Numbered from the stretch's first letter, positions 53,578 through 63,703 are shown. The stretch: 64,000 bases of DNA from an uncultured Oscillibacter sp. (GCF_910579365.1 NZ_CAJTUX010000001.1:1-64000), one strand, 5' to 3'. Numbers and translations are program-made. Notes: a model not told the origin generated them from the letters alone.

Positions 53578-54632
53578 GCCTGACTGTGCAGATTCAAAAG
53601 CGCTATGGGGACTTTTTTCTGGACGCGGATTTCACCGCCGGGGACGGCGAGGCCCTGGCTCTGCTGGGGGCCTCCGGCTGCGGGAAGAGCGTAACGCTGA
53701 AATGCGTGGCCGGAATTGACAAGCCCGACCGGGGCCGCATCGAGCTGGACGGAGAGCTCCTCTTTGACAGCGGGGCGGGGGTGGACCTGCCGCCCCAGAA
53801 ACGGCGGGTGGGCTTCCTCTTCCAGCACTACGCCCTCTTCCCCAACATGACGGTGGAACGAAACATCGCCGTCTGCCTGGGCCATCTGGACAAGCGCCGC
53901 CGGCGGCGGAGAACGGAGGAGCTTCTGGCCATGCTCCGCCTGGAGGGATTGGGGAATCTCTATCCCCGCCAGCTCTCCGGCGGGCAGCAGCAGCGGACGG
54001 CCCTGGCCCGCATTCTGGCGGCGGAGCCCCGGGCCATTTTGCTGGACGAGCCCTTTTCCGCTTTGGACAGCTTTTTGAAATGGCAGCTGGAGCTGGAACT
54101 TCGGGAGGTGCTGGACCGCTTCCCCGGCCCTGTGCTGTGGGTCAGCCACGACCGGGGCGAGGTCTATCGGAACTGCCCCCGGGTCTGCGTGCTGGACCGG
54201 GGCCGGTCCGCGCCGGCCATGGATATGAAGGCGCTGATGGCAAATCCCGGCACCGTCAGCGCCGCCCGGCTCTCCGGCTGTAAGAATTACATCCCCGTCC
54301 GCCCCGGTCCCGCCCCGGAATTGGCGGAGGCTCCGGACTGGGGGCTGACGTTCCGGATCGCCGCCCCCTGGCGAAAGGGCGCCGCCACCCTGGGCGTCCG
54401 GGCCAACCACGTCCATCCGGCGGCCCCCGGGGAGGTCAACGCGTTTCCCTGCCAGGTGGTCCGGGTGACGGAGGACGTGTTTACCACGCTGGTAATGCTC
54501 CGCCCGGAGGGGGCAGGGCCGGAGGCCCCTCTGCTGCGGATGGAGCTGCGAAAAGACGCCTGGGCAGCGCTGGAGGACCAGACGGCGGTCCTGGCGGCGG
54601 TCCGCCCGGAACACCTGATGCTCTTGGAATAA
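53574..54632 (+). CDS. modC: Molybdate ABC transporter ATP-binding protein
   Basis: 352 residues. Walker A LLGASGCGKS, signature LSGGQQQRTALAR, Walker B AILLDEPFSALD, switch His in VSHDRGE. The C-terminal part from about 255 (FPCQVVRVTEDVFTTLVML) is a regulatory TOBE/MOP-type domain. Energises ModAB uptake. Confidence 0.94.
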   Translation: MSLTVQIQKRYGDFFLDADFTAGDGEALALLGASGCGKSVTLKCVAGIDKPDRGRIELDGELLFDSGAGVDLPPQKRRVGFLFQHYALFPNMTVERNIAVCLGHLDKRRRRRRTEELLAMLRLEGLGNLYPRQLSGGQQQRTALARILAAEPRAILLDEPFSALDSFLKWQLELELREVLDRFPGPVLWVSHDRGEVYRNCPRVCVLDRGRSAPAMDMKALMANPGTVSAARLSGCKNYIPVRPGPAPELAEAPDWGLTFRIAAPWRKGAATLGVRANHVHPAAPGEVNAFPCQVVRVTEDVFTTLVMLRPEGAGPEAPLLRMELRKDAWAALEDQTAVLAAVRPEHLMLLE

Positions 54633-54647
54633 GGAGGAACAAGCTCT

Positions 54648-55148
54648 ATGTACAAAGCGGCAGTCCTGACCGTCAGCGACCGGAGCTCCGCAGGCCAGCG
54701 GCCCGACGCGGCGGGACCCTTGGTGGTCTCCCTGCTGGAGGAAGCGGGGTATTCGGTGATCGAAACACGCGTTGTTCCGGACGAGCTCCCGGACATTCAA
54801 AACGCCCTCCTCCACTTTGCCGACGAGGAGCGCGCCGCCCTGGTGGTCACCACCGGGGGCACGGGCTTCTCTCCCCGTGACGTGACGCCGGAGGCCACCA
54901 TTGCTGTCTGCCAGCGCATGACCCCCGGCATTCCAGAGGCCATGCGGGCGGCGTCCCTGGCCGTGACGCCCCGGGCCATGCTCTCCCGGGCGGCGGCGGG
55001 CATCCGGGGCGGAACCCTCATCGTCAACCTCCCCGGCAGCCCCAAGGCGGCCAGGGAGAATCTGGAGGCCGTGCTGCCCACCCTGGACCACGGATTGCGC
55101 ATGCTCCTAGGCGGCCCGGCGGACTGCGCCGCCGAACCGCATGTGTAG
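54648..55148 (+). CDS. mogA: Molybdopterin adenylyltransferase (MogA/MoaB)
   Basis: 166 residues, single MoCF domain: VLTVSDRSSAGQRPDAAGP, VVTTGGTGFSPRDVTPEAT and LIVNLPGSPKAARENLE. Adenylates molybdopterin before metal insertion. Last gene of the operon. A GC hairpin (GGCGGGG/CCCCGCC near 55160) follows but has no good T tract. Confidence 0.93.
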   Translation: MYKAAVLTVSDRSSAGQRPDAAGPLVVSLLEEAGYSVIETRVVPDELPDIQNALLHFADEERAALVVTTGGTGFSPRDVTPEATIAVCQRMTPGIPEAMRAASLAVTPRAMLSRAAAGIRGGTLIVNLPGSPKAARENLEAVLPTLDHGLRMLLGGPADCAAEPHV

Positions 55149-55202
55149 AAAAGACGCGTCCGGGCGGGGCGCGGAACCCCGCCGGGGGCGAGGTGCGCTT
55201 CT

Positions 55203-56081
55203 TTATTCTCTGCGGTCCCCCCGGACAAAGGGCTCATGGATTTCCTCCGAACAAAGAATTCCATATTTGCGAGGCCGCCTGTAAGCATTCCCGTGAACCT
55301 CCGTGCGGCGGTAGTCCCGAATCCTATCCATGTCAAAAACCGCCATCCATATTCCCTCCGTCTCATCCGCCTCCACAATACAGGTATCCCTGGAACCGGA
55401 GAGCCCGGGAAGGTATGCGACGCCGTCAAACGCATTTGAATGGCCGTTGCAGTCCGGAACGCTTATAGGATAATTGCAGGTCGCGATTCCAAGCATGTTT
55501 TCATAGGCCCTTGCCCGAAGCTGTGATAGCCGGTTGATCTCCATCGGGCAGGCGTTCGGCACAAGTATGATCTCAGCGCCTTTCAGCATAAGAATCCTTG
55601 CGCTTTCAGGAAATTCACGGTCAAAGCATATCATGGCCCCGACTTTCACGATCCCGGATTCCGTGTCAAGGTCCGCAACATGGAAGTCATCTCCAGGCGT
55701 CAGATTTCTTTCCACACCAAAATCACACGTATGGACTTTGGAAAAATGGAGGATTTGCTTTCCAAAACGGTCAAAAACGATCAATGTATTTCGGGGACCT
55801 GTTTCGCATTCCTCCAGCAGCGTGATTCCAATCGCCATGCGCAATTCTTTTGAGAGCGCCTGAAACGCCTTAACAAATTCATGGTCCGCCGGAATTGCCT
55901 CCCCCATCCAGTCCGATACCGGACGGTCATAAATGTTATATCCGTTGCTGAACATTTCCGGGAACAACGCGGCGTCTGCCCCCATCTCCTTTGCCCTGCG
56001 GCAAAATGAAATACCTTTGTCCCGTGTGCGGTCAAGCGTATCCTGCGCCGCTATTTGTAATAAAGCAAGTTTCACGATCAT
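55203..56081 (-). CDS. Carbon-nitrogen hydrolase (nitrilase superfamily amidase)
   Basis: 292 residues; start at MIVKLALLQIAAQD with AGGAG upstream. The Glu-Lys-Cys triad is visible: FPEMFSNGY, FSKVHTCDFG and GAMICFDREFPE. Members cleave amide or carbamoyl groups (for example N-carbamoylputrescine or omega-amides); the substrate is not fixed by context. Base composition is clearly lower in GC than both neighbours, and the gene stands alone on the minus strand after the molybdenum operon, suggesting acquisition by transfer. Confidence 0.9.
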   Translation of the reverse strand: MIVKLALLQIAAQDTLDRTRDKGISFCRRAKEMGADAALFPEMFSNGYNIYDRPVSDWMGEAIPADHEFVKAFQALSKELRMAIGITLLEECETGPRNTLIVFDRFGKQILHFSKVHTCDFGVERNLTPGDDFHVADLDTESGIVKVGAMICFDREFPESARILMLKGAEIILVPNACPMEINRLSQLRARAYENMLGIATCNYPISVPDCNGHSNAFDGVAYLPGLSGSRDTCIVEADETEGIWMAVFDMDRIRDYRRTEVHGNAYRRPRKYGILCSEEIHEPFVRGDRRE

Positions 56082-56211
56082 TCTTCTCCTCTTGCGCCTC
56101 CAGTTTGATGTCTTGATTATAGCACCGGTCCCGAACCGGCTCAAGCTGATTTCCTGAAATTGCCGGAATCACGCTTGGGCGGCGCCTATTTTGAACGGAA
56201 CGCGGCTCTGC

Positions 56212-56240
56212 TTGCCAGCGGGGCCGCGCTGTGCTATACT
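56212..56240 (+). promoter_or_regulatory. Promoter of the DUF2238-like gene
   Basis: TTGCCA - 17 bases - TATACT. Confidence 0.7.
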
Positions 56241-56311
56241 GAGAAAATGTCGGAACATAGTCCGCCGGAATTCCGTTTAAAATAGAGGCGGCTGCACAAA
56301 GGAGGTTTCCC

Positions 56312-57199
56312 ATGTCCAAGCTCAGCAAACTGGAACAAAAACGCGCCAAGCAGCGGGAGAAGAAGAGCTTCCGGCAGGCCATGGAAAAGGAGCTGCGGGA
56401 GCACAAGAGCTCCTTCATCGTCTTTTACACCCTGCGGCTTCTGGTCATCGTGGTCTTCATCCGGCAGATCATGATCGGCGGCTATGAGAGCGCCTTCTAC
56501 TGCGCCCTGGCGTATCTGCTGCTTTACGTTCCCAGCTGGATTCAGGTGAAGTTCCACATCGAGCTGCCTCCCGCCCTGGAAATCACGGTGCTCTGCTTCA
56601 TCTACGCGGCGGAGGTCCTGGGGGAGGTCAACGCCTTTTACGTCGTCGTCCCCCATTGGGACACCATGCTGCATACCCTCAACGGCTTTCTGGCCGCCGC
56701 CGTGGGCTTTGCCATGGTAGTCCTTCTCAACGACGATGAGCGCCTCACCTTTGACCTCTCCCCCGTCTTCCTGGCCCTGGTGGCCTTCTGCTTCTCCATG
56801 ACCATCGGCGTGCTCTGGGAGTTTTTCGAGTTCGGCATGGACCTGTTCTTCCACACCGACATGCAGCGGGACACGGTCATAAACGCCATCTACTCCGCCA
56901 GCCTGGACGTCACCCGGTCCAACAAGGTCGTGGCCGTTCCCGGCATCCAGGAGGTCCTTGTCAACGGCGAGAGCCTGGGCCTGGGCGGGTATCTGGACAT
57001 TGGCCTGATCGACACCATGAAGGACCTCTTCGTCAACTTCATCGGCGCGGTGGTCTTCTCCTTCACCGGCTTCTTTTACGCCAAGAGCAAGGGCAAAAAG
57101 CGCTCGGCGGCCCAGGGCTTCGTCCCCAGCAAAAAGACCGCCGACCGGGACTATCTCAACCAGGCCCGGGAGGAAAACGGCGGCGGGCCGGAGGGCTGA
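56312..57199 (+). CDS. DUF2238/YjdF-like integral membrane protein
   Basis: 295 residues with a basic coiled N-terminus (about 1-30) and six or seven membrane helices. VVVPHWDTMLHTLNGFLAA and IGVLWEFFEFGMDLFF followed later by IDTMKDLFVNFIGA match the DUF2238 family pattern, in which Asp/His and Trp-Glu residues sit within the membrane. Function is unknown. RBS AAAGGAGG is strong. A unit of its own before the CobW gene pair. Confidence 0.75.
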   Translation: MSKLSKLEQKRAKQREKKSFRQAMEKELREHKSSFIVFYTLRLLVIVVFIRQIMIGGYESAFYCALAYLLLYVPSWIQVKFHIELPPALEITVLCFIYAAEVLGEVNAFYVVVPHWDTMLHTLNGFLAAAVGFAMVVLLNDDERLTFDLSPVFLALVAFCFSMTIGVLWEFFEFGMDLFFHTDMQRDTVINAIYSASLDVTRSNKVVAVPGIQEVLVNGESLGLGGYLDIGLIDTMKDLFVNFIGAVVFSFTGFFYAKSKGKKRSAAQGFVPSKKTADRDYLNQAREENGGGPEG

Positions 57200-57227
57200 G
57201 GTCTTCTGTTAAATTTTTGTAACCGGG

Positions 57228-57255
57228 TTGCATTTTGCAAATTCGGTGGTATGAT
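57228..57255 (+). promoter_or_regulatory. Promoter and palindrome before the CobW pair
   Basis: TTGCAT - 16 bases - TATGAT. The -35 box is inside the perfect inverted repeat TTGCA-TTT-TGCAA (57228-57240), a possible metal-regulator site. Confidence 0.55.
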
Positions 57256-57291
57256 TGTGCTGAATAAATTGAAAGCAAAGGACTTGATACC

Positions 57292-58446
57292 ATGACGAAA
57301 ATCGACGTTATCTCCGGTTTCCTGGGAGCAGGCAAAACCACGCTGATCAAAAAGCTGCTGGCGGAGGCCTACCAGGGCGAAAAGCTGGTTTTGATCGAAA
57401 ACGAGTTCGGCGAGATCAGCATTGACGGCGGCTTTTTGAAGGAGTCCGGCGTTCAGATTTCGGAGATGTCCTCCGGCTGCATCTGCTGCTCTCTGGTGGG
57501 GGACTTCCATCAGGCGCTGAAGGACGTGAGCGCCCAGTTCCACCCGGACCGCATCCTCATCGAGCCCTCCGGCGTGGGGAAGCTCTCCGATGTGATTGTT
57601 GCGGTGGAAAATACCGCCGCGGAGTCTCCCGATCTGAAGCTCAACAGCTTCGTCACCGTGGCCGACGCCAGCAAGGTGAAGGTCTACATGAAGAACTTCG
57701 GTGAGTTCTACAACAACCAGATTGAGTCCGCCGGCACCATTATCCTCTCCCGGACCCAGAAGCTGAGCCAGGAGAAGCTGGAGGCCGCCGTGTCTATGCT
57801 CCGGGAGAAGAACCCGGACGCCGCCATCCTCACCACCCCATGGGACCAGCTGGACGGGGGGACCATCCTCTCCGCCATTGAAAAAGTGTCCCTGGCGGAG
57901 GAGCTGCTGGCCAAAATGCGGGCGGAGCACGAAGCCGGGGAGGACGAGCACGCCCATCATCACGACCACGGCGAACACGAGCACCACCATCACGACCACG
58001 ACGAACACGAGCATCACCATCACGACCACGACGAACACGAGCATCACCATCACGACCACGACGAACACGAGCACCACCATCACGACCATGACGAACACGA
58101 GCACCACCATCACGACCACGACCACGAGTGCAGCGATCCCCACTGCTCCTGCCATCACCATCACCACCACGCCGACGAGGTTTTCTCCTCCTGGGGCAGG
58201 GAGACGCCCAAAACCTTCTCCCAGGCGGACATCGCGCGCATTCTCTCCGCTCTGGACTCCGGCGAATACGGCAGCATCCTCCGGGCCAAGGGCATCGTGA
58301 ACGGCGAGGACGGAGCCTGGATTGAATTCGATTACGTTCCCGAGGAGCACGAGGTACGGGCGGGCCGTCCCGACTACACCGGCCGGCTCTGCGTCATCGG
58401 CGCGGAATTGAAGGAAGACCGGCTCTCCGAACTCTTCGGCCTGTAA
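57292..58446 (+). CDS. CobW-family GTPase with long His-rich insert (metal chaperone)
   Basis: 384 residues. GTPase part at 1-210: Walker A GFLGAGKTTLI, IENEFGEISID, the metal site GCICCS (C-x-C-C) and ILIEPSGVGKLSD. Residues about 215-300 are an extreme His/Asp/Glu tract including five perfect decapeptide units (HDHDEHEHHH), then a CobW C-terminal domain. COG0523 proteins move zinc, cobalt or nickel into target enzymes. The His tract should bind or store metal. A second CobW-like gene follows by 25 bases. Confidence 0.92.
   Translation: MTKIDVISGFLGAGKTTLIKKLLAEAYQGEKLVLIENEFGEISIDGGFLKESGVQISEMSSGCICCSLVGDFHQALKDVSAQFHPDRILIEPSGVGKLSDVIVAVENTAAESPDLKLNSFVTVADASKVKVYMKNFGEFYNNQIESAGTIILSRTQKLSQEKLEAAVSMLREKNPDAAILTTPWDQLDGGTILSAIEKVSLAEELLAKMRAEHEAGEDEHAHHHDHGEHEHHHHDHDEHEHHHHDHDEHEHHHHDHDEHEHHHHDHDEHEHHHHDHDHECSDPHCSCHHHHHHADEVFSSWGRETPKTFSQADIARILSALDSGEYGSILRAKGIVNGEDGAWIEFDYVPEEHEVRAGRPDYTGRLCVIGAELKEDRLSELFGL
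57961..58110 (+). repeat. Coding minisatellite, 5 x 30 bp
   Basis: Five in-frame 30-base units encoding H-D-H-(G/D)-E-H-E-H-H-H, near identical in DNA with a few silent changes; a partial sixth follows. Copy number is likely to vary between strains. Confidence 0.9.
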
Positions 58447-58471
58447 GCCGGGAAAGGAAGTTCCCTTTACA

Positions 58472-59401
58472 ATGGACATTCCCGTCTATCTGGTTGCCGG
58501 ATTTCTGGACGCCGGCAAGACCAATTTCATCAACGGCATCCTGGAGGACGGCTTCGCCCGCCAGGACCGGACGCTCCTTCTCCGCTGCGAGGAGGGCGAG
58601 GAGGACTATAACCCCAAGGCCCTGCAAAACGTCACGGTGGTGGACATAGAGGACGAGGCGTCCCTGACCTGTTCCCGCCTGAAGGAGCTGGAGAAGAAAC
58701 ACAGGCCCAAGCAGGTCCTGATTGAATACAACGGCATGTGGCAAATGGAACACCTTTACAGCCAGGTCCTTCCCGCCAACTGGGTGCTCTATCAGATTAT
58801 GGCCTTCGTGGAAGCGGGAACCTTTGAGCTCTACGCCAAGAACATGGGCCAGCTGATGATGGAGAAAATCACCAACGCGGACCTGCTGGTCTTCAACCGG
58901 GCCACGCCGGAGCTGCGGGAGGCTCTGCGGAAGCGGAACCTCCGGATGGTAAACCGCCGGGCGGACATTTACTTTGAGAATGTGGACGGCAGCAGCGAGG
59001 ACTATCTCACCGGGGACGAGTGCCCCTTTGACCTGAACCAGTCGGTCATCGACATCCCGGACGACGATTTTGGCGTCTGGTATGTGGATGTCATGGACCA
59101 CCCGGACCGCTGGAGCGGGAAGGAGGTCCGCATGAAGCTTCTCATGTGCCACTCCAAGAACTACCCCGGCGTGCACTGTCCCGGCCGGTTTGCCATGGTC
59201 TGCTGTGAGAATGATATCCAGTTCCTGGGGCTCGTGGCCAAAGGCATGGGCCTGAAGGACTACAAAAACCGGGACTGGGTAGAGGTCACTGCCCGGATGG
59301 CCATGGAGAACCACGACGCCTATCAGGGCAAGGGCCCGGTGATGCACGTCATGAGCATCGCCCCCTGCCAAAAGCCCGCTCAGGATGTGGTGACATTCTG
59401 A
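58472..59401 (+). CDS. CobW-like P-loop protein fused to a DUF1980-like C-terminal domain
   Basis: 309 residues. N-terminal P-loop VAGFLDAGKTNFINGIL and QVLIEYNGMWQMEHL resemble CobW GTPases, but the C-x-C-C metal motif is absent. From about residue 215 the sequence (CPGRFAMVCCENDIQFLGLVA, DWVEVTARM, YQGKGPVMHVMSIAPCQKP) follows the C-terminal domain of the YcgQ/TIGR03943 (DUF1980) family, including its paired Cys. In other bacteria DUF1980 proteins are encoded with membrane permeases of unknown role. Here the domain is on a GTPase and no permease is adjacent. Likely partner of the preceding metal chaperone. Confidence 0.75.
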   Translation: MDIPVYLVAGFLDAGKTNFINGILEDGFARQDRTLLLRCEEGEEDYNPKALQNVTVVDIEDEASLTCSRLKELEKKHRPKQVLIEYNGMWQMEHLYSQVLPANWVLYQIMAFVEAGTFELYAKNMGQLMMEKITNADLLVFNRATPELREALRKRNLRMVNRRADIYFENVDGSSEDYLTGDECPFDLNQSVIDIPDDDFGVWYVDVMDHPDRWSGKEVRMKLLMCHSKNYPGVHCPGRFAMVCCENDIQFLGLVAKGMGLKDYKNRDWVEVTARMAMENHDAYQGKGPVMHVMSIAPCQKPAQDVVTF

Positions 59402-59422
59402 TACGCTCTGTAATATAACACC

Positions 59423-59463
59423 AAAAGCTTCCCCTCCGTTGTCATATGGAGGGGAAGCTTTTT
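59423..59463. terminator. Terminator after the CobW pair
   Basis: 15-bp perfect stem AAAAGCTTCCCCTCC / GGAGGGGAAGCTTTT. It separates the convergent XRE gene. Confidence 0.88.
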
Positions 59464-59500
59464 CCGCCGGCCCGGGACGCGGAGCGGCAGCCGCCCCGCA

Positions 59501-60367
59501 TCACTCCCAAAGCCAGTTGCCCTTTCCGTCATAAAGCTGCGGCCGGGGGGACAGGTCTTCCGACACGTCATGGAGGCAGAAAACGTCCAGGACATACCCG
59601 TTGACCATGCCGGAATGACTCTTGGACAATTCGCTCCAGCTGTAGCGCCGGGCCTCCTCCGGCAGCCCCACGCCGGAAGCCACGACCACGCCGTTCTCCT
59701 CGTCCCCGAAGTTCCATACCATCAGCCCGCCAATGCCGGGTTCCACCCGGACCCGGCCGCCCATGACCTGATAACGATCCGGAAACAGCGCGTCCCGCAG
59801 CCAGAGGCTCATGCACCACTCTCCCGCCTTGTCCGAACATAAGAGCGCCAGGTAATCCCCCGCCGCCGCCCGCTCCCGGACCGCCAGGGTCCTGGCGTCG
59901 AATTTGGGGTCTCGGTCCTGGAAGTAGTCCGCCGTCCCCTGCGCCAGAGCCTTTTCGTCCTCGAAGTGGACCGAGGCGGCGTAGTGGGCGTCCCGCTCCG
60001 CCTGCTCCTGCCTGGCCTGGGCGGAGACGCTGATGCCCCAAACCGCCAGCGCCGTCACCGCCGCCATGGCCAGCCACGCCAGCCATTTCCAAGTGTGCTC
60101 CCGCTTCATGCTCTCCATAATCTGTCCTCCCGCCGCTTCCGGCAATTCCTCCGTGGTCAGTTCCTTTCCGCTGAGCAGCTCGCTGATTGACAGGCCCAGC
60201 TCCTTCGACAGGGGCTCCAGGCTGTCCAGGCCCGGCATACCCCGCCCGGTCTCCCAGCGGCTGACGGCCTTGTCTGTCACGTGGAGCCGCTCCGCCAGCT
60301 CCGCCTGGCTGAGAGCCAGCTGTTTTCGCCGCTGGGCGATCAGCGTGCCGGTGGCTTTTGTGTCCAT
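59501..60367 (-). CDS. Membrane-anchored XRE-family regulator
   Basis: 288 residues. HTH_3 domain at 1-60 (GTLIAQRRKQLALSQAELAERL, VTDKAVSRWETGRGMP), a linker, one membrane helix near 95-115 (WLAWLAMAAVTALAVWGISV) and an outer domain of about 170 residues. The ATG at 60367 is favoured by AAGGAG nine bases upstream; an alternative ATG is two codons earlier. Such proteins may sense an extracytoplasmic cue, though the ligand is unknown. It is convergent with the CobW pair and divergent from the PTS pseudogene. Confidence 0.85.
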   Translation of the reverse strand: MDTKATGTLIAQRRKQLALSQAELAERLHVTDKAVSRWETGRGMPGLDSLEPLSKELGLSISELLSGKELTTEELPEAAGGQIMESMKREHTWKWLAWLAMAAVTALAVWGISVSAQARQEQAERDAHYAASVHFEDEKALAQGTADYFQDRDPKFDARTLAVRERAAAGDYLALLCSDKAGEWCMSLWLRDALFPDRYQVMGGRVRVEPGIGGLMVWNFGDEENGVVVASGVGLPEEARRYSWSELSKSHSGMVNGYVLDVFCLHDVSEDLSPRPQLYDGKGNWLWE

Positions 60368-62185
<1,818 letters not shown>

Positions 62186-62204
62186 TAAGGCAGGGTCGTT
62201 CTTT

Positions 62205-62242
62205 GCCTGTAGCTCTTGTATTTCAAGAACTACAGGCTTTTA
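62205..62242 (+). terminator. Terminator after the PTS remnant
   Basis: GCCTGTAG / CTACAGGC outer stem with CTTG/CAAG inner stem, then TTTT. Just before it, CGACCCT/AGGGTCG (62141-62198) forms a longer, looser stem. Confidence 0.75.
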
Positions 62243-62253
62243 ACTTCGGACAG

Positions 62254-62428
62254 CATGTTTCGCCAGCCAAAAAGCAGCGCACGCCGGATTCAGGATTTGA
62301 TGGCCAAGACGGAAATACCCCATAAGCTGGAAGACGCGAAGCATCGCGCCCTGCTCACCGAACACCTGGAGAGCTTGGCGGAGGGGGCGCTTGCGGACCG
62401 CCGCTGTCTATTTCGCTCTGATTGCTGA
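62254..62428 (+). pseudogene. Short reading frame of unknown origin, probable gene fragment
   Basis: An open stretch of about 57 codons from ATG at 62254 (MFRQPKSSARRIQDLMAKTEIPHKL...) to TGA at 62426-62428. Composition looks coding but there is no RBS and no recognised family. In the debris between the PTS remnant and the SorC gene, it is most likely a leftover of a deleted gene. The remaining 62429-62543 shows nothing I can name. Confidence 0.3.
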
Positions 62429-62543
62429 TGCACTTATGGGAACACATCCTAGTTGTTTCATAATCTTTGGAGAATGGCAAACACGCCTGTAAAGGCCCCA
62501 CCCCAGAGAACGGAAAGAAGTACTTCCCTCAGCCCTTCGGCAC

Positions 62544-62572
62544 TTGCAGTCAGCGAATTTTTGTGATATATA
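62544..62572 (+). promoter_or_regulatory. Promoter of the SorC-type regulator
   Basis: TTGCAG - 17 bases - TATATA, start near 62579. Confidence 0.6.
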
Positions 62573-62582
62573 TGACTGGGAG

Positions 62583-62597
62583 TAACATATGTAACAA
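62583..62597 (+). promoter_or_regulatory. Operator copy 1, TAACATATGTAACAA
   Basis: 15 bases identical to 63667-63681, centred on the palindrome ACATATGT, placed just after the regulator's predicted start of transcription: autoregulation is likely. Confidence 0.65.
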
Positions 62598-62609
62598 GGG
62601 TAAAGGGGC

Positions 62610-63542
62610 ATGCCTGTGGAGATCAATTTGGAAAAACAGAAGCGGCTGGCCTATGTGGCCCGGCGCTATTACCTGGAGGACCAGAAGCAAAGTGACATCG
62701 CCCGGGAGCTGGGGGTGTCCCGCCCCCTGGTCAGCCGGATGCTGTCCGAGGCCCGGGAGCTTGGAATTGTGGAGATCACCGTTCACGAGCCGGGGGCCCG
62801 GGCGGCGAAGCTGCTGGAGCGCCTGTCCGGCTCGGTCCGGGGGGGCATCCTGGTGGAGGAGGGGGCGGACAACGACGAGACGAACCGCTTCCTCTCTCAG
62901 GGGGCTGTGGAGCTGCTGGGCCAGCTGGGAACCCGCCGCCTGGGGGTGGGCTGGGGCTATCTCATCGGCCAGCTGGTGACGTGGCTGGAAAGCCACCCCC
63001 AGCCAAACAGCACCGTCACCGACATCTGCCCCCTGGTGGGCAACGCCAGCATCCCCGCGCGGAATTACCAGTCCAATGAGAACGTCCGCCTGATGGCCCA
63101 GCAGCTGGGCGCCGCTCCTCATTTCCTCTACCTCCCCGCCCTGCCGGAGAGTCTGGAGGAGAAGCAGCTCCTGTGCTCCACCGAGGTCTACCGGCAGATC
63201 GAGCAGCAGTGGGCCCAGCTGGACACCGCCCTGGTGAACATCGGGGACTACCCCTCCAGTCCCGACTTCGCCTCCCTGGTGCGGTACGGCAGCCTGCTCC
63301 AGCGCCACCGCGCCTGCGGACGGATGCTGATCTATTATTTCAACGAGGCGGGCGCTGTCATCCAGTCCGACCAGGACTTTGCCGTCCAGATTCCCCTGGA
63401 CGCCCTGGGACGCTGTCCTAACATCATCGGCGTCTGCTCCGCCAACACCAGCGCCAAGGCCCTGGGCGGCGCTCTGAAATCCGGCATGTTCACCCACATT
63501 GTAGCCCGTCAGGAGCTGGTGCGGGAATGGCTGGAGCAATAG
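62610..63542 (+). CDS. SorC/DeoR-type sugar-responsive regulator
   Basis: 310 residues. N-terminal helix-turn-helix (ARRYYLEDQKQSDIARELGVSRPLVSRMLSEARELGIVEI) and a SorC sugar-binding domain related to NagB-like folds (GVGWGYLIGQLV, ICPLVGNA, LVNIGDYPSS, IGVCSANTSAKALGGAL). RBS AAAGGGG five bases before the ATG. SorC proteins bind phosphorylated sugars and repress or activate catabolic operons. Its operator is repeated in front of the dhaL-like gene, so a dihydroxyacetone or polyol pathway is the probable target. Confidence 0.9.
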   Translation: MPVEINLEKQKRLAYVARRYYLEDQKQSDIARELGVSRPLVSRMLSEARELGIVEITVHEPGARAAKLLERLSGSVRGGILVEEGADNDETNRFLSQGAVELLGQLGTRRLGVGWGYLIGQLVTWLESHPQPNSTVTDICPLVGNASIPARNYQSNENVRLMAQQLGAAPHFLYLPALPESLEEKQLLCSTEVYRQIEQQWAQLDTALVNIGDYPSSPDFASLVRYGSLLQRHRACGRMLIYYFNEAGAVIQSDQDFAVQIPLDALGRCPNIIGVCSANTSAKALGGALKSGMFTHIVARQELVREWLEQ

Positions 63543-63555
63543 CGCCCTGAAATAC

Positions 63556-63593
63556 GGCTTCTCGGGTACCGCCAGTACCTGAGAAGCCTTTTT
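63556..63593 (+). terminator. Terminator after the SorC gene
   Basis: 14-bp stem GGCTTCTCGGGTAC / GTACCTGAGAAGCC (one G-U), loop CGCCA, then TTTTT. Confidence 0.85.
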
Positions 63594-63634
63594 GTACATG
63601 TTCCATAAATTTTCTCTCGCTCTCGCTTTATGCG

Positions 63635-63663
63635 TTGACTTATGTAACACGTCGTGCTATCAT
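63635..63663 (+). promoter_or_regulatory. Promoter of the dhaL-like operon
   Basis: TTGACT - 17 bases - TATCAT. A half operator TATGTAACA (63641-63649) lies in the spacer and a full one starts 3 bases after the -10 box. Confidence 0.8.
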
Positions 63664-63666
63664 GAT

Positions 63667-63681
63667 TAACATATGTAACAA
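63667..63681 (+). promoter_or_regulatory. Operator copy 2, TAACATATGTAACAA
   Basis: Identical to copy 1 and overlapping the start of transcription, a position suited to repression by the SorC protein. Confidence 0.7.
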
Positions 63682-63703
63682 ATCAATAAGGAGGCGGATG
63701 TGT

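Noticed and set aside
57961..58130. Regular 30-bp repeats that could suggest a CRISPR array
   Set aside because: There are no spacers; the units are contiguous, in frame and encode a His-rich tract inside a CobW protein.
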